From Hygrocybe punicea (taxonomy: Eukaryota; Basidiomycota; Agaricomycetes; Agaricales; Hygrophoraceae): DNA of 64,000 bases. The notes beneath the pieces were generated by a model, which worked only from the letters and a program-made list of their open reading frames with translations, searched no databases and was not told the DNA's origin. The position numbers were made by a program, and so were the translations under genes. Location of the stretch: the NCBI GenBank assembly GCA_963556145.1, contig OY744465.1, positions 2,976,001-3,040,000 of the forward strand. The letters are read 5' to 3'. This document shows, one piece after another, positions 56,223-64,000 of this stretch. The first letter of the stretch is position 1; each line of letters begins with the position of its first letter.

Positions 56223-56572
56223 TGTTAAAAGCGGATTATACGGTTGATGGCAACGTTAGTTGACACTCGTAAGAAAGTTGTTTCTTAGAGAGACTAGTGG
56301 TGAGGTCTGATACAAACTTGTAATAATCCGATGGGGTGACTACTACATCGGATACCAAGTATATATACTAACTACAACGATGACTAATGATGAGTAACTA
56401 GCCAATAGCATAAGTCCCTCGGAGAAGGCAGACCCGGATACACTCCGATGAGTAAAGAAGATTACATACGAAGATAGTCCTAATGAGTAGTTATCTGATA
56501 ATAACCAGATAAGCGCATATCCAAACGAATAACAAAGACAATGGTAAATGTACGATGTTACCAATTCCAACA
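56223..56572 (-). mobile_element. Solo LTR (350 bases) in the Hel-B Rep gene
   Basis: On the minus strand it starts TGTTGGAATTGG and ends CGCTTTTAACA, flanked by the 5-base duplication CAAAT (56573-56577 and 56218-56222 as ATTTG on the + strand). Removing it and one duplication joins AFNHEQI to KESTTAGYLLAEKAKF. This is the scar left when the two LTRs of a retrotransposon recombine. The family cannot be told from the LTR alone. Confidence 0.85.
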
Positions 56573-57744
56573 ATTTGCTCATGGTTGAATGCAATCAAAG
56601 GGAAGTAGGGATCTTTCTGGAACCTCTTGTCATAGTACATTAACAAGTGTCTCTTGTGTTTGATTTCAGAAATCTTGCCTTGAATCAGTGAGTTACCAAT
56701 TCCACCAAGTCCATAGGGAAACAACCATGGCATCATTTGAGGGAACAACTGAGGATTATTGTAGATGGATTGTGGATCACTCTCATGTCCAATTGCCAAG
56801 ATCTTTTTATTATCCATTAAATGTTTTAATGCAATAGCTTTGATGGCTTTGATACTTTTGGTAGAGTACTCTTTACCAGTCAGACCATGAACTACAAATG
56901 GACACATCCCAGTCTCAGTTCCTTCTTCCTCTTCCATGTCATTAACAGCAGTAGCTTCTGGGTTTTTTTGTTAATGAATGATTGTCTGTACTCCACCACC
57001 ACTGGTATGTCATTCTCAGGATACTGCTTCAAGTTTTCTTCTGAAATCTCCAAGTCAAAATAGTCACAATGATTCAGTTTCAACCAATTCAAAGCAGTTG
57101 CAACTTTGTTTCTTCTAACAAGCAATGGTGTTCTCTCAAAATCAGACTTGGTAGGTTTGCATGGTCCTGTATAAATGAATGCAAGTACTTCATCCAACTC
57201 ATCAACAGGTGGGGGTAAAATGTCATAAAGCTTTGGAGTTGGATTGGCAAATGTAATGGCATTTGCTCTCATTTTGTGCATTCCTGAAGAAACCCTAACA
57301 ATGCATCTATTGTGTCTCACTCTAGCAATTAACAATTGTTCTGCATAAGATAAATTAGTTAATTCCTTAGGGATTTGTCCCAGCCATAAACCATTTGCCA
57401 GAGACATAGCTGGGCATTTTCCTTTGAACAGAGACTTGTAACATTTCTTGCAAATGCCAGGAAGACCGTCAATTATTATAGGGCTCTCTGAAGATTCAAT
57501 TGGATCATTTATTAAGAAGCGCTCTGTTTGAGTTATACCAGATTGTTTCAAACAACTTAAATTCAACTCTGTGTAGCTTTGCAATTAAGAGACTTGAGTC
57601 AATCTTCCACAGACAGCACAACCAGATTAAATGAATTTGTTGGGAGAGGTATCATCACAAAATCCTGAAATAATAGTGTGTTGCAATTTTGCTGAAGGTG
57701 GATCAGGAGGGAATTGAATATTATCTCTGTATGTCTGAACAGCA

Positions 57745-58260
57745 ATCTGATTTGTTTGTGCATGCTGCTCAGGGTGGTTCATGGTATGTCTTCTAACTGC
57801 ATTTAATGTGTGCTGCAGATGCTTGTCATGATGATCAACTTTGAACTTTGTAACAGCTGCAAGGTTTTGTGTTGCATGCTTCTCAGGATGTTTCACATGA
57901 AATTTCTGGACAGCAGCCAGATTTTGTTTGCTATGTTTCTCTGGATTTTCACTCTGAAATTTCTGTACAGCTGCTAGATGTTGTTTGGCATGCTTGTCAG
58001 GATTTTCACTCTGAAATTTCTGCACAGCTGCCAGATTTTGCTTTGCATGCTTGTCAGGGTTTTCACTCTGAAATTTTTGTACAGCTGCCAGGTTTTGCTT
58101 TGCATGCTTGTCAGGGTTTTCACTCTGAAATTTTTGTACAGCTGCCAGGTTTTGCTTTGCATATTTGTCAGGATGTTCACTCTGAAAATTTTGTACAGCT
58201 GCCAGATTTTGTGGTGCATATTTGTCAGAATGTTGTGCTTTAAACTTATTGACAGCTCTG
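57745..58260 (-). repeat. 57-base coding tandem repeats (19 aa)
   Basis: About nine units encode AVQKFQSENPDKHAKQNLA and variants. Central copies are almost identical at the DNA level and outer copies diverge, typical of ongoing unequal exchange. The repeats are Lys/Gln/His-rich and predicted helical; they precede the zinc-like CAVCG segment of the Helitron protein. Confidence 0.85.
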
Positions 58261-59477
58261 TTGTGTGAGGTTTTCTTGTGAATTTCCATTGCTTCTTCCT
58301 CAATAAATTCAAAGATTGATACAAATTCAGGACAGTTGGAGCACACATGATTCTGTATTGCAGTTTGAATTGATGCCTGATTTATTTTTGAGTGGATAAG
58401 AATGCTATGATGAGCTGCAATTACTTTCAAATTGGCAATGGTCAATTTTGGAATCAACAGTTCAAATGGGTGATTTACAATTACAAGTGACTTTTCAGGT
58501 GATGATTCCAGTGAGAGTGCTTCATGTTTGGGCATGTAAGAGTAGAATTTACATTTAGCTGCATTCATACTGGCATTGTCATTGGTTGAAGCAGGAATTA
58601 ATTCATGAAGTGAGAATACATTTGCTTTGCCTTCACCAATGCATTCAATGTGAATGTTAGGATTGAAAGGTGTATTTTCAGACTTGAAAATGTTGTATAA
58701 TTTCGAAGTTTTATTACACATATAGTGACCAGCCATTTGAAAAGCTAGAAAATGATGCAGAACTGGAACAAATAGCAGTATTGCTCCATTTGCTAATATA
58801 GGTAGCTTTGTTACATATCTCAAGTGAGCTCTGAAGTCATGTTTTCTGAACAGATTCTGTTGAAGTTTCAACTTAATGTACATGCACTTATTAGCAATGC
58901 TAGTTGTACAATGATACACAGAAAGCAAATCAAACATGTTCAAGAAGACTCTGGCATATAGTTCAAATAGAAAAGACAGATGAGCTGATTGACAACTAGA
59001 CAGAATAAATTCAGCACTATTGTGGGTACTTGTGATTTTTTCAGGGACTTGTGATGTGAAAGAAGAGGTGGACTGGAGACCAATATGATGAACAGGAACT
59101 AAACTTGGTGAATGAGTGGAATTTTCATACTTTGTCAGATTTTCTTTGTAAAAATTCAAACTAAGTGGACATAGCATGACATTTGGTATAACAGACACAG
59201 TTGGTGTGACATGGACATTTTGTATGACATTTGCAGGAAGCACAAGGCCAATCCCAATGACAGCACATTGTGCCCAAGACATTGCAATGATAAAAATCAT
59301 AAGACATTGTGACAATGATGACATTTTTAACATTTTTGTGAACAGGTTTATGGTTTTTTTGAAAATAAAAGCTACATAATAATATGGATATGTCAAATAT
59401 ATCTGGAGAAGATGAATAAACAACCTACCAATACAAATTCCAGCAAAAGAAGTAGTAAAAATCGCAAAAATCCACAA

Positions 59478-60299
59478 AAATTTGCATTTAAAGGCTATAT
59501 ATGAATATAATATGTAAACATTTGATCATAGATGGTAAGAGATTCATACCTGAGCCAGAAAAGATCCACTGTAAGCCTGTAGGTTAAGAAATGAGCTTAT
59601 ACAATCGAAAAAGGTGAAAAAATGCGAAATTTCCATATACTTTGAATGTTGACAGAGAGATTGGCTATCAAATGATAGATTATGTCAACCAATAATAAGT
59701 TACACCAATAAAAGTCATTATCAGTGGTCCATGAGACAAAACAGAGCCAGAGAAAAGAAAAAGCACACAAATCCGAAGAATTTTCAACTTTTATGTCTAT
59801 GAAAGGAAACCTTATGTCAGCATTGGACCCTGAATGGTCCGGGCACATCACCTGATCCAGAAAACATTTTTTCAGAGTCTAAATATGGAAAACTGAGCTT
59901 AAACGAGCCAAAAAGGTTAAAAAATGTAGACTTAACACACGAAATGGGAAGGTGGTGGTTCAGGTTCAAGAGGCAAAAGCACAATAAGGTTCAAAGTCTG
60001 GGTTCAAATGGTGATCTGACTAATGATTACATAAGAAAATTGACCAAAACCAAAATTGGAATACAAAGTAATCTAACCATATTAGGTTTGTTTATTTGTA
60101 TTTGTTTGTTATATGGCCAAGTTGCACTGTCAGTTACAAATGTCAGGTGATAATATTAGTAGGACCGCATTTTATTTGTATTTGTTTACATCTATTTGTA
60201 TTTATTCACTAAAGCTCAAATAGGACCACAAAGACCAAAACACATGATGAAATGTGTATTACTGCGTGATATAAGTAGATTTGTTACATGCAATGATCA
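59478..60299 (-). other. Hel-B 5' non-coding segment
   Basis: No frame resembles a protein. TATTTGTATTTGTTTA words repeat near 60090 and 60170-60210. It lies between the Rep start and the body shared with the small repeats. Confidence 0.4.
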
Positions 60300-60689
60300 C
60301 TGTGATGATCAGTATAAATTTCAGTACATATTACCTTATATGGTTACACTGGTCACATGTGACTATCACTGGTACGATCAGCATAAAATTTGGTATACAA
60401 TATCTGAAATTACTATATATGGTTAGGAGTGTCACATGTGACTGCCACATCTTGCCCGAAATGGGTATATTAGTCAGCAGTTCAATTTTCAGCTAATTCT
60501 GATAAGAATTGATATCAGTATAAATATTTTGAATATAATTGGAAGGTAATTTGTCTCTTCTGAGACAACCCATATTTGGATGATTATGTAAGCTTGTCCA
60601 AATATGGCCAGGCTCACATGTAATTTTGCAGAATATCAAGTAGACTCATATCTTTTGCCTAAAAAATTTTTGTCTATAGGCGATCAACT

Positions 60690-61098
60690 TTATCAATTAA
60701 TCAATTAATTAATCAATTAATCAATCAATAATTAATTAATCAATAATTAATCAATAATTAATTATTAAATGATTAATTAATTAATCAATAATTAATCAAT
60801 TAATTAATCATTAATTAATCAATTAATTAATCATTAATTAATCAATTAATTAATCATTAATTAATCATTAATTAATCATTAATTAATCAATTAATTAATC
60901 ATTAATTAATCATTAATTAATCATTAATTAATCATTAATTAATCAATAATTAATCAATTAATTAATCATTAATTAATCATTAATTAATTAATCATTAATT
61001 AATCATTAATTAATTAATCATTAATTAATCAATTAATTAATCATTAATTAATCAATTAATTAATCAATTAATCAATTAATTATTAATAATCAATTAAT
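60690..61098. repeat. Long (AATTAATC)n-type microsatellite
   Basis: About 400 bases of AATT/AATC/ATTA permutations, the same motif that is only 20-35 bases long at the equivalent place in copies 1, 3 and 4. It immediately precedes the hairpin unit of Hel-B. Confidence 0.9.
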
Positions 61099-61164
61099 TA
61101 AGAATCCTCACTGAACCAGGTCTGATAAAGAAACAGTCTTTTAATAAATTAAAAGAACTCGTAA

Positions 61165-61472
61165 CGAGTTGACGGCGCTTGGAAACAAGAACATGATCGA
61201 CAATTACCATAAAACAAGGTGAAACGAAAACAAGCCAGCTCAGAGAAGAGACAAAAGCGAGACGAGGCACGTCGAGAAGAAAAACGTATCACAATTGTGC
61301 AGCGCCATGCAGCAGCACTACAACCAGCCCAGCCAGACCTGAATAACATTCCAGCGTCCTTGTCTGCCGAGTTGTATAACCAACAATATGCAACATGGTA
61401 TTACTCTCAACATGTGATGCACCCGTACATGATTGTGTTTCTGGAATCTTAATTGACATGGGAAATATTCTA
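61165..61472. other. Junction segment with a short forward frame
   Basis: A 77-codon forward frame at 61219-61452 begins with a basic helix (KRKQASSEKRQKRDEARREE) and has no recognised relative. It may be a gene fragment left when Hel-B inserted. Nothing else is visible. Confidence 0.3.
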
Positions 61473-64000
61473 TAGTACTTTGTAATTTTCCCAGTCCTCA
61501 CACGTTGCACACTCAGAAACACGACTTGCCACCCATTGTTCAATTACTTTCTTCAGCTTCATTCCCTCACAACCAACCGTCATGTAATTCTTTGCTTTGT
61601 CCTGTGAATTCAATTTTCTGCCCGACTTGAATATGTGAATACCATCATTACAGTATACTTGCTGAAGGTTTCATATATCTTCTTCTGCATCAGGACTAGT
61701 GTGAGATTTTCCACGAAAGAAATGATTTATCTCAGCCTCGACATGGTCCTTGACTTTCCGTTGACACGGTATAGATGCTGAAATCTTGCGAATGAGTTCT
61801 CATGTTGCAAATGGGCCTAGCACCATAAAGATATACTCAATAATTGTTCAGTACAGTTTTGTTGATATGTGAGTGCTCAATAAATACCTTAATATCACGG
61901 ACATTGTGTTCCTGGAGAAGATCAATCAGCAGAAATGAGTCTTCACATCCTGTGGTGTTGGCAAGCCAACAGTAACGAGTAATGTATTCCCTATCGGAAA
62001 AACGTAAACGTATAACAATAAAACACTGAATTGTGTACGTCAAATCATCAGGCCATTCCCGGTACAGTCCCTGCATCAACTCTAAGATCTCGAGTGCATA
62101 ATTTGAGTTTGTACCACCAGCAAATCTAAAAGGCAGGTGCGGCAAGAGGTCTTTCAGGCAGCCAACATTTCCTGTCTTTATCGCGTCATTCAGCATCAAA
62201 TAGTCAAGTATATCCTTGTTCCACTGCACAGATTGAGTGAGGACATCGTCCCGTTCGTTCACAGGCTTATCAGCAAGTAATTGCAATGCTCAAACCGATG
62301 CAAACTTGTGTACAATACACATGGCCAGTGACAGAAGTTCTTTGGGAGTGCGAGTGCGCAGAGCTTCTAGAGATCCAACGTCACCAATGATACACCAAAG
62401 ATCACGAAATCGAGCAGCAGCAATGTAGAACAGCCCTTCCTTGAGATTGTGGTGAAATATTCCTTGCACTATTGGCGAATGAAGGCCTTTCCGGTTGAGC
62501 AGATCGAAGGCATGTACAAGTCCAAAACCAGCACGTGTTCCATAGTATTGGGAGTGTAATGAGTGTTTGAACGCAATCTGTGCATGAAACCAAACAAAAA
62601 TCTCTCGCAAGAAGTCCAATCGATCATGAGAGTTCAGGTCTTTGCAGTAAAACTGTTTGAGTCTCGGATTTGAGATACAGTCAGTTGATCACCCACCCAG
62701 ACTATTAAGCGTTCCTCTCCAGTTCGTTTCTGCTCTTCCGGTGAGTCGAGCTTGAGCTGATGAAACCACTCCTTGAGAACACGGTCGTTTCCTTCATACA
62801 AAGCCTCCTCGATATGCATGGTATTGAGCATGTATTGACAAGTTGTGTGATCTTGACCAATTGGAAGTTTACAAACAGGTAGGGGCCGAGCAAAGGCTTC
62901 ATGATTGTTGTGTTTGTATGTCTCGAAGTCGAATTGTGGAGAAACCGTGAGAAACCGCAAGACGTGATAGATAGCGAGGGCAGTTAGGTGTGGAGAAGTG
63001 TCTCTTTTGAGCTTAATAATGTCGAGGAATGAAATGGGTTTTTTGGCACCATCAGAAAACTTTTGCTGGGCACTTTGAAGATTTGGAGGTACACATTTTG
63101 GATCTTTGATCACGACAATAGTTACAGCGGTTCCGCTATCAAAATGACTTTGATTGCTGAGACGTTGCTTGTATAATTTGAAGCCAAGGTTGAGATTGTC
63201 GTGGGCCCCAAACCAGGGATATTTTGATGTGTCATCGAGTAGTGATTCATGTGCGGCTAGTGAAAGCGCGACGATACCGGTGTATGCCCACTTTTGGCTC
63301 ATTGTAATGCCAAGCGCATGTAGCGTGTCAAAAGCCTTAGTGCCAAGCCTGCAACTTTTGAAGTAAATAGTGAGAAGCTTCTGTAATTTGCAACGGTTGT
63401 GTGATCGGGAGTACGAGGCCATCCCAATCATCATGAGGACAGTCTGAATTAACATTTTATTAGCAAGGACTACAAGTACAGTCGTTTTAATTTACTGCAT
63501 CCAGATTCTTGATTCTATTCCTGGACTCTTGCTTTGGTGTGTATGCCACATGACGGAATAAGTTCCAAGTTGTTGGAGCATTTGTCATCACCTCGGTGAT
63601 CATGTCTTGCCATTTGATGCCAAGCAAATACTCTTCAGAAAGGTCGTGTTGTGGTGAGTGCATGATCAACCGCAATAAGTTCATCTCGTTGTCCACAGTA
63701 TCACAGATCGTATCCAGCGCCCATCTAGTCATTGCTGTGCATGCAGCCTTGGTACGAGTCCTAGTGCCATGAGTGCAAGGTGGTTTGTGCCATCGTGCGA
63801 GGATCTCTGGCAGCTCATTGCTAACCATCAGAGAAGTCCTCATAAATCAGACACCTGCATTAGATACCAGTTCCGGGATGTTCCAGCTCACAGCCCAGAG
63901 TAGTATTGCCAGGTCAACTTGCAGAGATTCCATGTATTGAACAACCAGTAAGATTCGGTCGACAAGTAAACCGTGGCTCTCTAAGAAATCCTTCCAGTTG
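61473..64000 (-). pseudogene. DUF6589-type gene, decayed, 5' end outside the window
   Basis: Segments typical of DUF6589 proteins appear in order from the right edge: ELPEILARWHKPPCTHGTRT, then RNRIKNLDA, a GT-AG intron at about 63429-63479, and VLMMIGMASYSRSHN and KAFDTLHALGITMSQKW. Next come WVGDQLTVSQIR, WFHAQIAFKHSLHSQYYGTR, GLVHAFDLLNRKGLHSP, VQGIFHHNLKEGLFYIAAAR and a long C-terminal part. Damage: a one-base frameshift just after QLTVSQIR (about 62677), TGA at 62290-62292, and several stops below 61837. The function of the domain is not known to me; it is abundant in mushrooms and often near transposons, so it may be transposase-related. That last point is inference. Confidence 0.7.

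Larger units (their letters stand above)
54522..59477 (-). pseudogene. Hel-B Rep gene: repeat-rich N-terminus, DUF6570, Helitron-like N/HUH domain; truncated
   Basis: Residues 1-616 (59477-57627) form an open frame with about nine tandem 19-residue repeats (AVQKFQSENPDKHAKQNLA) near its end. Two TAA codons follow, around GCAVCGRLTQVS. DUF6570-type sequence is at 57584-56892 (CKKCYKSLFKGKCP, SLANGLWLGQIPKELTNLSY). A frameshift near 56940 leads to CPFVVHGLTG and PWLFPYGLGGIG. The solo LTR interrupts after AFNHEQI. The HUH nuclease motif is LHMHMLLWLKG near 55650, and a YISDYITK segment near 55285 is the probable catalytic tyrosine region. The gene ends at DHPLYETYC...VVPNFV, where related proteins continue into the PIF1-like helicase. 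It would nick DNA for rolling-circle movement; here it is dead. Confidence 0.82.
54522..61164 (-). mobile_element. Hel-B, Helentron-like Helitron without helicase
   Basis: The minus-strand 5' end is the hairpin unit whose TTAC starts at 61164. The long AATT/AATC microsatellite (60690-61098) follows, then a body (60300-60690) shared with copies 1-4. Next come about 800 bases of non-coding DNA and the Rep gene (59477-54522). The 3' half, including all helicase motifs, is absent. A solo LTR sits at 56223-56572. The shared 5' end links the small repeats of this window to this Rep type and suggests they were moved by intact relatives of Hel-B. Confidence 0.65.

Noticed and set aside
59300..59477. 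A signal peptide or membrane segment at the start of the Hel-B frame
   Set aside because: The first 90 codons are hydrophobic but AT-rich and probably upstream of the true start; Helitron Rep proteins are nuclear.
61219..61452. 77-codon basic forward frame next to the Hel-B 5' end
   Set aside because: Too short and without a relative; noted only as a possible fragment.

Overview
The window reads as nuclear DNA of a filamentous basidiomycete, most likely an agaricomycete. Two long conserved host genes are cut by many 46-64 base spliceosomal introns, and the rest is a thick nest of fungal-type transposable elements: Tad/I-like LINEs, Helitrons, a Plavaka/Tnp2-like DNA transposase, a hAT element, Ty3-like gag-pro, a solo LTR and a DUF6589 gene. 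No rRNA, tRNA or CRISPR array was recognised. All family names come from reading motifs; nothing was searched.

Layout. 1-4.8 kb is low-complexity and minisatellite DNA. 4.83-13.71 kb is a three-level nest: a decayed Plavaka-like transposase is split by a full-length LINE (LINE-A, 5868-13522, 13-base target duplication), and LINE-A is itself split by a non-autonomous hAT element (6847-8048, 8-base duplication) filled with CAG repeats. A repeat with Helitron2/Helentron-like ends follows (14.14-15.30 kb). The only clearly intact host island is 15.6-23.9 kb: a DDB1 homologue (+, 15 exons, 1258 codons) and, tail-to-tail 78 bases away, a VNX1-like CAX cation/H+ exchanger (-, 7 exons, 1120 codons). 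Both exon models were built by hand and each sums to a whole number of codons.

24.42-30.5 kb is a nearly complete Helitron (Hel-A, minus strand) with a classical 3' end. 30.9-32.6 kb is a damaged multi-exon gene of unknown function, followed by a Ty3-like gag-protease remnant (34.1-35.6 kb). 36.1-38.4 kb is a stack of Helentron-like non-autonomous copies, one interrupted by a Tc1/mariner-type MITE with a TA duplication. 38.38-45.87 kb is another nest: LINE-B (38512-45057) splits a Helitron Rep fragment, which is fused to the 5' end of a third LINE.

46-54.4 kb is mostly tandem repeats. They surround a striking young element at 48284-51139: two identical 155-base LTRs, a primer-binding site, a polypurine tract, and a single 735-codon Pro/Thr/Ala-rich frame in place of gag-pol. 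54.5-61.2 kb is a second Helitron (Hel-B, Helentron-like) lacking its helicase and carrying a 350-base solo LTR. 61.5-64 kb is a decayed DUF6589 gene running off the right edge.

The two host genes (a Cul4-type ubiquitin ligase adaptor and a vacuolar or endomembrane exchanger) have no evident functional link. Nonsense codons in the element genes are mostly TGA, as expected from CGA-to-TGA decay.
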